From: Bacteroidota bacterium
GTDB lineage: Bacteria > Bacteroidota > Bacteroidia > Chitinophagales > Chitinophagaceae
NCBI GenBank assembly: GCA_016868455.1
Contig: VGGV01000002.1
Coordinates: 1-64,000, forward strand
Length of the DNA: 64,000 nucleotides
Direction of reading: 5' to 3'
Part shown: positions 33,438 to 41,058 of the stretch, one piece after another
How positions within the stretch are numbered: position 1 is the first letter of the stretch
Layout of the letters: every line of letters begins with the position of its first letter
Notes under the pieces: model-generated
The model's input: only the letters and a program-made list of their open reading frames with translations
Told to the model about the DNA's origin: nothing
Databases searched by the model: none
Made by a program: the position numbers and the translations under genes

Positions 33438-34493
33438 TTACTCCACCGGGCACTTTTCATGATAATTCACCAGTTCAAGAGGAGTTTTTTCAAACTGGTA
33501 GCCGCTGTATATACGGGCAATATGATCCAGCACTTCATTGATCTCTGCTTCCGTTTTCAGTGTGACTAATTTGTTGCGGAACTCTTTTATGTTGGGTAAT
33601 CCTTTCAGGTAATTGGCATAGTGACGGCGCATTTCATTGATGCCCACAACCGGGCCTTTCCACTGCACTGATTTTTGCAAATGTTTCCTGCAAACAGCTA
33701 TACGGTCTTCAATGGAAGGGGCGGGCAGGTGTTCTCCTGTTTTTACCAAGTATTTTATCTCGTTAAATATCCAGGGATAACCAATGGCGGCACGGCCTAT
33801 CATGATACCGTCAACACCATAGCGGTTCTTGTATTCCTGTGCTTTTTCGGGTGAGTCAATATCTCCATTGCCAAAAACCGGGATATTGATGCGGGGATTG
33901 TTCTTCACCTTACCGATCAGTGTCCAGTCCGCTTCTCCTTTATACATCTGCGTTCTTGTACGGCCGTGTATGGCCAGCGCTTTAATACCCACATCCTGCA
34001 GCCGTTCGGCCACTTCCTCAATATTTTTGGTGTCGTCATCCCATCCCAGTCTTGTTTTTACTGTAACGGGCAGGGATGTTGATTTTACCACAGCATCTGT
34101 GAGCCGCACCATCAGGTTGATATCCCTCAACACTCCGGCGCCGGCTCCTTTTAGTGCCACTTTTTTCACGGGGCAGCCGAAGTTGATATCAAGCAGGTCA
34201 GGGTTAGTGACTTCCACAATCTTTGCGGCAAGAGACAAACTTTCTTCATCGCCGCCGAATATCTGGATACCGACAGGCCGTTCATAATCGAAGATGTCGA
34301 GTTTCTTCCGGCTTTTAATAGCGTCTCTTATTAATCCTTCGGATGAAATAAACTCCGTGTACATCAGGTCAGCGCCGTTATCCTTGCAAACGGCACGGAA
34401 GGGCGGATCGCTTACGTCCTCCATGGGCGCCAGCAATAACGGGAACCCGATAGCCATCGGGTCAGGAAATTGTATGTTACCTATCTTTACCAC
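33438..34493 (-). CDS. dusB: tRNA-dihydrouridine synthase B
   Basis: A 351-residue FMN enzyme that reduces uridine in the tRNA D-loop. Signatures: FPLLLAPMEDVSDPPFRAVC, DINFGCPVKKVALKGAGAG with the catalytic Cys, VTVKTRLGWDD, and DGIMIGRAAIGYPWIF. Between NIQFPD and FPLLLAP it carries the extra residues PMAIG, encoded by the palindrome at 34446-34461, probably an in-frame repeat insertion. The ATG at 34493 (MVKIGNI) fits the family. Confidence 0.95.
   Translation of the reverse strand: MVKIGNIQFPDPMAIGFPLLLAPMEDVSDPPFRAVCKDNGADLMYTEFISSEGLIRDAIKSRKKLDIFDYERPVGIQIFGGDEESLSLAAKIVEVTNPDLLDINFGCPVKKVALKGAGAGVLRDINLMVRLTDAVVKSTSLPVTVKTRLGWDDDTKNIEEVAERLQDVGIKALAIHGRTRTQMYKGEADWTLIGKVKNNPRINIPVFGNGDIDSPEKAQEYKNRYGVDGIMIGRAAIGYPWIFNEIKYLVKTGEHLPAPSIEDRIAVCRKHLQKSVQWKGPVVGINEMRRHYANYLKGLPNIKEFRNKLVTLKTEAEINEVLDHIARIYSGYQFEKTPLELVNYHEKCPVE
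34446..34461. repeat. Palindrome CCCGATRGCYATCGGG inside dusB
   Basis: CCCGATAGCCATCGGG, 15 of 16 positions consistent with the perfect palindrome CCCGATAGCTATCGGG found at 59403-59420. Here it encodes PMAIG near the DusB N-terminus. Confidence 0.6.
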
Positions 34494-34501
34494 TTAACAA
34501 A

Positions 34502-34529
34502 ACACTCCTTCGCCAAAGCTTCGGAGTGC
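34502..34529. repeat. CTCCTTCG/CTTCGGAG palindrome between dusB and the CPBP gene
   Basis: CACTCCTTCGCCAAAGC and TTCGGAGTG form an imperfect hairpin followed by another CGAAGC. It lies in the 71-base divergent gap. Confidence 0.4.
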
Positions 34530-34564
34530 GAAGCAAATTTACAATCTAAAAACGGAGTTTTCGA

Positions 34565-35539
34565 ATGAAAGGATTTATGAAAACAAAACCGGCCGGCAAC
34601 CAGTTTTTAATATTGGTGGGTGTGGTACTGGTGAGTTGTTTTGTGATCGGGATGATCGGCACACTGGCGCTTTCGGCCATCACCGGCATCAGCCTGGAGA
34701 GTATGACTGATCTTTCATCACTCGATTATTCAAAACCGGCAGTAATAAATTTTCTCCGGGGCATGCAACTGGTGCAGTTTATCAGCCTTTTTGTGGTGCC
34801 CGTTTTTATCTGTCTGCGGCTTTTCAGCACCGAAGATAAAAAATACATGGGCTGGAAAAACCCATCCCACCCGGGCTATATCATGGCAGGCATCGGTGTG
34901 ATGCTTATTGCTCTTCCGTTTACAAGCTGGTTGGGAGAAATCAACCGGAATATTCCCTTTCCCTCAGGAATTGAAAGCTGGATGAAAGAGCAGGAAGAAG
35001 ATGCGGCCAAAACCATTCAGGCGCTTTTGTCAAGGCATACGGTCAAAGATTTATTACTGAATATTGTTTTCGTGGCAGGACTGGCTGCCGTGGGTGAAGA
35101 ACTCCTTTTCCGCGGCATGGCACAGCGGTTATTGATAAAAATGTTTAAAAGCCCATGGGCCGGTATCCTCATTTCAGCAGCCATTTTTTCTGCCATGCAC
35201 ATGCAGTTCTATGGCTTTCTGCCAAGGTTTGCACTGGGTGTGCTGCTGGGTATTATTTACTGGTACAGCGGCAGCCTGTGGGTGGCCATGCTGGCCCATT
35301 TCATTTATGATGTGGTACTGATAGTAGTGGCTTATTTCAACCCGGAAATGCTGGCAGATGAAAACAATATGCAGCTTTCCAATCTTGCACTGGCGGGAAC
35401 GTTAAGCCTGGCGCTGGTGTTACCCCTGGTAATCTGGATGCAAAGAAAATCAGCCACTACGTTTAATGCTGTTTATGCCGATGATGAGGAGCCTGCAAAA
35501 AACCATCCTTTTGATTTTAAAGAAAACACTCCCGAATAA
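34565..35539 (+). CDS. CPBP-family intramembrane glutamic endopeptidase
   Basis: A 324-residue multi-pass membrane protein of the CAAX/CPBP (type II) protease family. The catalytic motifs are AAVGEELLFRGMAQRLLIKM (EExxxR) and the later ISAAIFSAMHMQFYGFLPRF and LAHFIYDVVLI histidines. About eight hydrophobic segments are visible. Substrates in Bacteroidota are unknown. The gene reads together with cdsA (16-base gap), suggesting a membrane-biogenesis operon. Confidence 0.88.
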   Translation: MKGFMKTKPAGNQFLILVGVVLVSCFVIGMIGTLALSAITGISLESMTDLSSLDYSKPAVINFLRGMQLVQFISLFVVPVFICLRLFSTEDKKYMGWKNPSHPGYIMAGIGVMLIALPFTSWLGEINRNIPFPSGIESWMKEQEEDAAKTIQALLSRHTVKDLLLNIVFVAGLAAVGEELLFRGMAQRLLIKMFKSPWAGILISAAIFSAMHMQFYGFLPRFALGVLLGIIYWYSGSLWVAMLAHFIYDVVLIVVAYFNPEMLADENNMQLSNLALAGTLSLALVLPLVIWMQRKSATTFNAVYADDEEPAKNHPFDFKENTPE

Positions 35540-35555
35540 ACCCGGTAACTGAACC

Positions 35556-36434
35556 ATGACATTTAACTGGCCTGTTTTTAAAACCAGAACTCTTACCGCC
35601 ATCCTTTTTGCCGCGGTGATGCTTACCGGCCTGCTATGGAACCACTGGAGCTTCCTGGTTTTATTTTCTGTTATTCATTTCGGCTGCTGGTGGGAGTATT
35701 TGAAGCTTACTGAAAAAATCCATCAAACATCTTTTCATATCTATACCAAACTCGGTTTGATGGTGATGGGTTATGGTCTAATGTTATGGTTTTGCGGGTC
35801 TGTATACCAGATCAACAATTACGGATTCAGGGAAAACCTTTCATTGCCTGTTTCTGCCGCCGGTTTTGCTTTACTGCTGATCGGCATTTTTCAGAAGAAT
35901 GGAATCAGTTTAAGAGGCTTTTTAATGGCGCTGGGAGGGTTGGTTTATATTTCTTTGTGCTCGGGATTGATGATGGATTTAAAATCAGCAGAAACTTCTT
36001 TTGATTTTCATACTCATGATACTGTTTTTGTTCCCCCTGCTATTGTAGTAAGTATTTGGCTTAATGATACATTGGCATATATCACCGGTTCGCTGATTGG
36101 TAAAACTCCATTGTCAAAAATATCTCCCAAAAAAACATGGGAGGGCACAATCGGAGGCATTTTATTGTCAGTTATCACTGCAACTTTTGCTTTTCCTGCC
36201 ATTTATAATCATCATCTGTATAAGCCAATGATGATTCTTTCCGGATCAATAGCTCTTATTGCTTCTGTAACCGGTACCATCGGAGATTTATTTGAATCCA
36301 AACTCAAACGAATAGCCGGGGTAAAAGACAGCGGCCGTATCATGCCCGGGCATGGCGGTTTTTTAGACAGGTTTGATTCCATGCTCTTCGCTATTCCAGC
36401 TGTTTGGTTATACCTTCAGATTGCAATGCGATAA
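35556..36434 (+). CDS. cdsA: Phosphatidate cytidylyltransferase
   Basis: A 292-residue multi-pass membrane enzyme making CDP-diacylglycerol from phosphatidate and CTP, the branch point of phospholipid synthesis. The C-terminal signature KRIAGVKDSGRIMPGHGGFL, then DRFDSM, is diagnostic. LGGIxK-type PKKTWEGTIGGI precedes it. It is followed by psd, so two steps of phosphatidylethanolamine synthesis are adjacent (phosphatidylserine synthase is not here). Confidence 0.94.
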   Translation: MTFNWPVFKTRTLTAILFAAVMLTGLLWNHWSFLVLFSVIHFGCWWEYLKLTEKIHQTSFHIYTKLGLMVMGYGLMLWFCGSVYQINNYGFRENLSLPVSAAGFALLLIGIFQKNGISLRGFLMALGGLVYISLCSGLMMDLKSAETSFDFHTHDTVFVPPAIVVSIWLNDTLAYITGSLIGKTPLSKISPKKTWEGTIGGILLSVITATFAFPAIYNHHLYKPMMILSGSIALIASVTGTIGDLFESKLKRIAGVKDSGRIMPGHGGFLDRFDSMLFAIPAVWLYLQIAMR

Positions 36435-36439
36435 ACTAC

Positions 36440-36474
36440 TTCGTCAATTCGCCATTCACTATTCACCATTGCCT
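36440..36474 (+). repeat. Heptamer array directly upstream of the psd promoter box
   Basis: Consecutive 7-base units ATTCGCC, ATTCACT, ATTCACC, ATTGCCT from 36447, preceded by TTCGTCA (36440). The last base of the array is the first base of the TATATTTG promoter box. Confidence 0.7.
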
Positions 36475-36481
36475 ATATTTG
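36474..36481 (+). promoter_or_regulatory. Bacteroidota -7 box TATATTTG for psd
   Basis: TATATTTG ends four bases before the psd ATG at 36486: a predicted leaderless start. Confidence 0.55.
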
Positions 36482-36485
36482 CCGC

Positions 36486-37175
36486 ATGACGATCCACAAA
36501 GAAGGCTTTAAACCTATTGCACTAAGCGTTTTGCTTTTCTGCATCCTGAATGTAGCCTCTTTTTATTTTATCAGCTATTCAGCCCCGCTGGTAAGCTGGG
36601 TTATTTTTATTGTAACTACAGCGTTATTGTTATTGATCATATCCTTTTTCCGGATTCCCAAAAGACAGCTGACCATCCGGGAAGATGCCATTGTGGCGCC
36701 TGCGGACGGGAAAGTGGTGGCCATTGAAGAAGTTCAGGCCGATGCATATTTTACCGACCGGCGCATACAGGTATCCATTTTTATGAGCCCGCTGAATGTG
36801 CATGTTAACCGCAACCCGGTAAGCGGCGAAGTAATATACAGTCAGTACCACAAAGGGAAATACCTGGTGGCATGGCACCCCAAATCATCCACCGAAAATG
36901 AACGGCATACCGTGGTGTACCGAAAAAGCGGGAAAGAAATTCTGGTTAAGCAAATTGCCGGGGGACTTGCCAAACGTATCTGTAACTACCTGCAGCCGGG
37001 TATGGAAGTGAAGCAGGGAGATGAAATGGGCTTTATCAAATTCGGTTCAAGGGTTGACCTGCTGTTGCCATTGGATGCAAAAGTGCAGGTGAAGATTGGA
37101 GATAAACCGCAGGGTGGGGTTACCGTGATTGCAACCTGGTACAATCACTTTTGTAAGATTGTTTATTATCAGTAA
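36486..37175 (+). CDS. psd: Phosphatidylserine decarboxylase
   Basis: A 229-residue short-form decarboxylase that makes phosphatidylethanolamine. N-terminal hydrophobic segments (IALSVLLFCILNVASFYF and WVIFIVTTALLLLIISFF) anchor it. Catalytic-domain markers are VAPADGKVVAIEE, IFMSPLNVHVNRNPVSGEV and ENERHTVVY. The self-cleavage site that generates the pyruvoyl group is the GS of MGFIKFGSRVDLLLP near the C-terminus. Confidence 0.94.
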   Translation: MTIHKEGFKPIALSVLLFCILNVASFYFISYSAPLVSWVIFIVTTALLLLIISFFRIPKRQLTIREDAIVAPADGKVVAIEEVQADAYFTDRRIQVSIFMSPLNVHVNRNPVSGEVIYSQYHKGKYLVAWHPKSSTENERHTVVYRKSGKEILVKQIAGGLAKRICNYLQPGMEVKQGDEMGFIKFGSRVDLLLPLDAKVQVKIGDKPQGGVTVIATWYNHFCKIVYYQ

Positions 37176-37196
37176 TTTTAAAAGAAACATTTTTCT

Positions 37197-37430
37197 ATGA
37201 GTACAAACGAAATGAGGCGAAAGGCCAAAAAGTATATTGATGAGGCTGACGATAAGGTTGTAAAAATGGTTTATACAATGCTGGAGGCAGAAAGAGAGGA
37301 TGATTGGTGGGATGACCTTCCGGTATCGGTTTAAAAAAGTATAATAAAGGCCGAGAAAGAACTGGATGATGGGAAGGGTATTCCTCATGAAGTGGTTATG
37401 AAAAAATATAGAAAATGGCTTACCAGGTAG
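37197..37430 (+). pseudogene. ParD/RelB-type antitoxin with internal stop
   Basis: ATG 37197 opens a frame (MSTNEMRRKAKKYIDEADDK) that stops at TAA 37332-37334 after 45 residues, but continues in the same frame as KSIIKAEKELDDGKGIPHEE-like sequence (IPHEVVMKKYRKWL) to TAG 37428-37430. The combined 77-residue product matches small antitoxins with a helical N-terminus and an HEEVM-type end. A change of the TAA codon from AAA or CAA would explain it. The tail overlaps the toxin start by 16 bases, a usual toxin-antitoxin layout. Confidence 0.7.
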
Positions 37431-37716
37431 TTTGGTCGCCGGAGGCAATGAAGACATTTGACAAGATTGTTGATTACCGGGAAGAATATTTTTCGGAAAA
37501 TGAAGTAGCCAGGTTTGTTCAGTTAGTAAACCGGCGGCTTCTTTTATTAAAGAAGTTTCCTGAACTTGGAAGAAAAAATCGGTCACCACTGGCAGAAGAA
37601 GAATTGTTCTGCATAAAAGAACTATACTTTATTACCGCTTTCACACCAGAAATAAAGAAATCCGGCTGCTTTCTTTTTTTGATACCCGTCAAAATCCACA
37701 GAAACGGAAGTTTTAA
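37415..37716 (+). pseudogene. ParE/RelE-type toxin, frameshifted
   Basis: ATG 37415 gives YQVVWSPEAMKTFDKIVDY and on to LKKFPELGRKNRS, the first two thirds of a RelE/ParE fold. The family ending then appears in another frame: IVLHKRTILYYRFHTRNKEI, then LLSFFDTRQNPQKRKF, stopping at TAA 37714-37716. The frame changes somewhere in 37590-37625 (GAA-rich stretch). In the original frame the protein runs on into unrelated sequence. The end overlaps the HAD gene stop. Confidence 0.7.
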
Positions 37717-38420
37717 AAAATTCCTTCCAATTCCTTCAAAGAATAAACAGTATATGTCGGTTTGTTGCCATTTACCAGTTCCACGGTGTTGGTAAGGTGG
37801 TTGACATGCACCTGGTCAATACCGGCATTTACAGCGCCAAGAATATCCACTTCAATGGTATCGCCGATCATAATGCTTTCTTCAGGCAGGGCGCCGGTTT
37901 TTTGGAAAGCAAATTCAAAAATTTCCTTTTGCGGTTTCAGGCTGTTGCCGGCTTCAGAGGTAATCACTTCAGTAAAATATTTATCCAAACCAGAACTTTT
38001 CAGTTTGCCGTGCTGTGTTTTTTCAAACCCGTTGGTGATAAGGTGGAGCCGGTACTTTTTCTTCGACAGGTAATCCAGTATTTCAGTGGTATGGGGAAAT
38101 AACAGTTTTCTGGTTGGCAGCAGGTCAAGAAAAAGTATGCCCATTTCCCTTGCCAGGTGCTCATCAGCTATTTTAAAATCCAGGAGTGACAACCACATCC
38201 TTTTCCAGCGCAGCTCATCCACTTTGATAACACCGCTGCGGTAGCGGTCCCAGAGTTTATCATTATGTGCCAGGTAGTTTTTATGAAACAGGTCAAAATC
38301 ATGGATGCCCCTGTTCTTCAGTTGCAGTTCCTCATACAGTTCCTGAAGCGTCAGCCGGCTGTTGGCTTCAAAGTCCCAGAGGGTATGGTCGAGGTCAAAG
38401 AAAAGATGTTTGTACTGCAT
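37713..38420 (-). CDS. HAD-superfamily hydrolase, YjjG-like noncanonical pyrimidine nucleotidase
   Basis: A 235-residue phosphatase from ATG 38420. HAD motifs: FFDLDHTLWDFEANS (nucleophile and acid), LHLITNGFEKTQ (motif II), the Lys in LKPQKEIFEFA and IMIGDTIEVDILGAVNAGID (motif IV). The length and the LWDFE start fit the YjjG group, which removes phosphate from unusual pyrimidine nucleotides. The upstream 20 codons in the same frame come from a repeat array and are not family sequence. Confidence 0.88.
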   Translation of the reverse strand: MQYKHLFFDLDHTLWDFEANSRLTLQELYEELQLKNRGIHDFDLFHKNYLAHNDKLWDRYRSGVIKVDELRWKRMWLSLLDFKIADEHLAREMGILFLDLLPTRKLLFPHTTEILDYLSKKKYRLHLITNGFEKTQHGKLKSSGLDKYFTEVITSEAGNSLKPQKEIFEFAFQKTGALPEESIMIGDTIEVDILGAVNAGIDQVHVNHLTNTVELVNGNKPTYTVYSLKELEGIF

Positions 38421-38429
38421 CGCTGTTTG

Positions 38430-38437
38430 TAGATTTG
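38430..38437 (+). promoter_or_regulatory. Bacteroidota -7 box TAGATTTG for the SDR gene
   Basis: TAGATTTG, in the short divergent gap between the HAD and SDR genes, 42 bases ahead of the SDR ATG. Confidence 0.45.
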
Positions 38438-38453
38438 CAAAGAAAACTGAAAT

Positions 38454-38481
38454 ATTCAATAATCCATGCTCCATTTTCAAT
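38454..38481 (+). repeat. Heptamer array overlapping the SDR start codon
   Basis: Four 7-base units with consensus NNTCMAT (ATTCAAT, AATCCAT, GCTCCAT, TTTCAAT). The last unit supplies the first two bases of the ATG at 38480. It has the same consensus as the array at 51714-51741. Confidence 0.7.
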
Positions 38482-39181
38482 GAATGTACTCATCACCGGC
38501 GCATTAAGAGGTATAGGCAGGGCCATTGCAGAAATATTTGCCGCTAACGGTCATAACCTGTTTATTACTTCCCGCAATGAAGTGGCATTGTATAAAGCCA
38601 TGGAAGAACTGGTGACAAAATATCCTTCCGTCACCATTAAAGCCAAAGCTTTTGACTTAAGTATAAAAGAAGAAGCTATTAAAGCCGGAAGTTGGGTGCT
38701 TGATGCCGGTATTGTGCCTGATGTATTGGTAAATAATGTCGGCCTATTTGAACCCGGCAGTGTGCATAATGAACCGGATAACCTGCTGGAAAACCAGGTA
38801 GCCACAAACCTTTACAGTGCTTATCATCTTACCAGGGCTGTTTTGCCTGAAATGCTGAAACGGAAATCGGGCCACATCTTTAATATGTGTTCAACAGCAT
38901 CGCTGGGTGCTTATGAAAACGGCGGGGCATACAGCATCAGCAAGTTTGCCCTGCACGGCTTTAGTAAAAACCTGCGGGAGGAAATGAAGCCCTATAATAT
39001 AAAAGTCACTTCCGTTTTCCCCGGCGCCGTGATGACGGGCAGCTGGGGCGGGTTTGACAACAGCCAAAAACGTATTATGGAAGCAGAAGATGTGGCTAAG
39101 ATGGTGTATGTTGTTTCGCAGCTTTCTGCTGCTGCTTGTGTGGAAGATATTGTGATGAGGCCACAGCTGGGGGATTTATGA
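38480..39181 (+). CDS. Short-chain dehydrogenase/reductase
   Basis: A 233-residue SDR oxidoreductase. Cofactor motif TGALRGIGRAIAEIF at the N-terminus, NNVG (about residue 88), and the catalytic YSISKFALHGFSKNL (YxxxK) with the preceding Ser in MCSTASLGAY. The substrate is unknown. The start at ATG 38480 gives the canonical MNVLITGALRG. The frame extends upstream but crosses the HAD gene on the other strand. Confidence 0.88.
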   Translation: MNVLITGALRGIGRAIAEIFAANGHNLFITSRNEVALYKAMEELVTKYPSVTIKAKAFDLSIKEEAIKAGSWVLDAGIVPDVLVNNVGLFEPGSVHNEPDNLLENQVATNLYSAYHLTRAVLPEMLKRKSGHIFNMCSTASLGAYENGGAYSISKFALHGFSKNLREEMKPYNIKVTSVFPGAVMTGSWGGFDNSQKRIMEAEDVAKMVYVVSQLSAAACVEDIVMRPQLGDL

Positions 39182-39190
39182 TGCCCCCGG

Positions 39191-39937
39191 TTAATTTCCT
39201 TTCAACAACTCCATCACTTCTTCCTTGCTTCTCCGGGATACTTCAATCTTTGTAGAGTCTTTTAGTGTAATAAATCCTTCATGGTCTATGAAGGAGATAA
39301 AGGCTTTATTTACGAGGTGCGATTTATGGGTTCTGATAAAATGATAAAGAGCCAGCAGTTCTTCATATTCACCCAGGTTTTTGGAACTCATCAGTTGTTT
39401 GTTGTTGGTTGTAAAAAACCTGGTATAAGCATTCAGCGCCTCACAGCGTATGATTTCATGCGGGTATAAAAAATGAACACCCTCCCTGGCAGGAAGCGCC
39501 AGCCTGAACTGATTTTGCTGCTGCAGGTTAAGGTTATAACTGATATTGGTAAACAATTCTTTTGGCTGGTTAATTTCAGACCGGCTTTGTTCAAAACGGC
39601 GGAACAACTGCATTAGTTCTTCGGCATCAACAGGCTTCAGCAGGTAATCAAATGCGCTGAAGCGGATAGCCCGGATGGTATATTCATCATACGCTGTGGT
39701 AAAGATGACTTTAAAATCTTTGGCCACTACCGTATCCAGTACATCAAACCCGTTCAGGTGGGGCATACGGATATCCAAAAAAATAAGGTCGGGTTTAAAG
39801 TTGTGCATCATCACAGCGGCCAGTCTGGCATCATTACAGCTTTCCACAGACTTTTCTGCCGGAACAAATTTTTCCAGCATCAGCCGCAATGAATCAGTGG
39901 CTTTCCGCTCGTCATCTATAAGAAGTATCTTAATCAT
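39191..39937 (-). CDS. LytTR-family response regulator
   Basis: A 248-residue two-component regulator: receiver domain with acidic pocket LLIDDERKA, phospho-Asp in DLIFLDIRMPHLNGFDVLD and the conserved Lys in FDYLLKPVD; then a LytTR DNA-binding domain (residues about 140-245, ending in FITLKDSTKIEVSRRSKEEV). The ATG overlaps the stop of the intact kinase frame by four bases (ATGA), so it was translated together with the upstream kinase remnant. Confidence 0.9.
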   Translation of the reverse strand: MIKILLIDDERKATDSLRLMLEKFVPAEKSVESCNDARLAAVMMHNFKPDLIFLDIRMPHLNGFDVLDTVVAKDFKVIFTTAYDEYTIRAIRFSAFDYLLKPVDAEELMQLFRRFEQSRSEINQPKELFTNISYNLNLQQQNQFRLALPAREGVHFLYPHEIIRCEALNAYTRFFTTNNKQLMSSKNLGEYEELLALYHFIRTHKSHLVNKAFISFIDHEGFITLKDSTKIEVSRRSKEEVMELLKGN

Positions 39938-40503
39938 ATCACCTGTCGGATTAATGGCAGTATAATAGTTACCCTTGTGCCGGCGGCATTTCCTTTCGCA
40001 TCCTATAAATCTTCTACCTTAAATGAACTTTGATGAGGATGCTGTTCATTAACTGTTTTTATTCTTTCTTCAGCTACAGAAAGCCCCTTGCCGGTATGCC
40101 CTTCCGGGTTGTTTATTTTTTTTGCCGCCATGCGGCCAATACCATTATCCTCCACCACGCAAACAAGGGTTTCATCACCATCTTCTGAAAAAACAACATT
40201 TACAACTCTCTCCCTCTCTTTGTGAAGCAGGCCATGCCAGATGGCGTTTTCCACAAAGGGCTGTACCAGCAGGGTGGGTATTTTTATTTCATCAGTATCT
40301 ATATTGTACAGGGCATCGCCATATTCTTTCAGGCTCATACTTTCTTTTTTCTGCAGAAGCGACTGGTATTGCTGATTAGCCATTTTCCGGTTTTGCTTTT
40401 CCAGTGTAATAAACCACCAGACTAAGGCAGCAATAATATAGACCAGCAGCATCCAGTAGATAACTGTGGCCCTTCGTAATTTTTCCCGGCTGCTGTCGGG
40501 CAT
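39934..40503 (-). pseudogene. Chimeric, truncated sensor histidine kinase
   Basis: The open part (ATG 40503 to TAG 40003) starts with DSSREKLRRATVIYWMLLVY and a membrane helix, a start I associate with orthodox kinases. After about 65 residues it becomes the ATPase part of a LytS-type kinase (IKIPTLLVQPFVENAIWHGL, then VEDNGIGRMAAKK and GKGLSVAEERIK). The H-box segment with the phospho-His is missing. Past the TAG the same frame continues DAKGNAAGTRVTIILPLI to TGA 39936-39934, overlapping the regulator ATG, so the TAG is a premature stop. The junction is roughly 40290-40345. Confidence 0.75.
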
Positions 40504-40506
40504 GGG

Positions 40507-40995
40507 TTATGGTTGTTTTTTTTCGATCCGCAGGCCTACATTCAGCACATGTTCCAGGGGATCTTCCCGCATGACTTGTTCGATAGTAAAAGTATATTCT
40601 CCCTTTTTTCGGAAGTAGAAGTCGGTTTCTTCAGGGGTGAGGAGTATTCGGTGTTCAAAAATGTCATCCATCCCGCTGCCTTTCCATCCTTCTTCGTCAT
40701 TGCCCAGTTCAAGCGGATACATTACCGATCTGGCGCTGTCTTCCCCAGGTTGCCGGGTAATGAGGTTGATATAGATATTATTGTAGTTATACTGATCAAA
40801 GTGCCGCAGGGTTAACAAGATCTTATAAGGAACGGCCGTGTCTTTAATGGTGAAGCGGAAAGAGGGTTTAAAACTGCTCTTCCATTTATGACCCGGGATA
40901 ACGGTTGTTTTTTCGTACAGATCAATGGTCTGGCATGAGAAAAGACACAAGACACAAGGCACAAGGCACAATAGGGAACTTATTTTTCTGTTCAT
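40507..40995 (-). CDS. gldH: Gliding motility lipoprotein GldH
   Basis: A 162-residue lipoprotein. Lipobox CLFSCQT after a signal peptide whose core (LLCLVPCVLCLF) is encoded by a heptamer array (40942-40969). The mature part has the GldH features FRFTIKDTAVPYKILLTLRH, YNYNNIYINL and WKGSGMDDIFEHRILLTPEE. GldH belongs to the Bacteroidota gliding/type IX secretion set, although its role is undefined and many non-gliding species keep it. It lies downstream of yicC. A second heptamer array of inverted sense (41024-41058) is in its leader. Confidence 0.92.
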   Translation of the reverse strand: MNRKISSLLCLVPCVLCLFSCQTIDLYEKTTVIPGHKWKSSFKPSFRFTIKDTAVPYKILLTLRHFDQYNYNNIYINLITRQPGEDSARSVMYPLELGNDEEGWKGSGMDDIFEHRILLTPEETDFYFRKKGEYTFTIEQVMREDPLEHVLNVGLRIEKKQP

Positions 40996-41058
40996 TCAGT
41001 AAAGATACGTTTAGCATTAAAGTCTTGTACCTTGTTCCTTGAACCTTGTACCTTATAA
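40942..41058. repeat. Heptamer array pair flanking the gldH start codon
   Basis: Arm 1, 40942-40969: AAGACAC twice, AAGGCAC twice. Arm 2, 41024-41058: CTTGTAC, CTTGTTC, CTTGAAC, CTTGTAC, CTTATAA. Arm 2 is the reverse-complement theme (GTACAAG) of arm 1. The gldH ATG (40995) lies in the 54-base loop, arm 1 codes for the signal peptide and arm 2 runs to the yicC stop. Confidence 0.85.
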
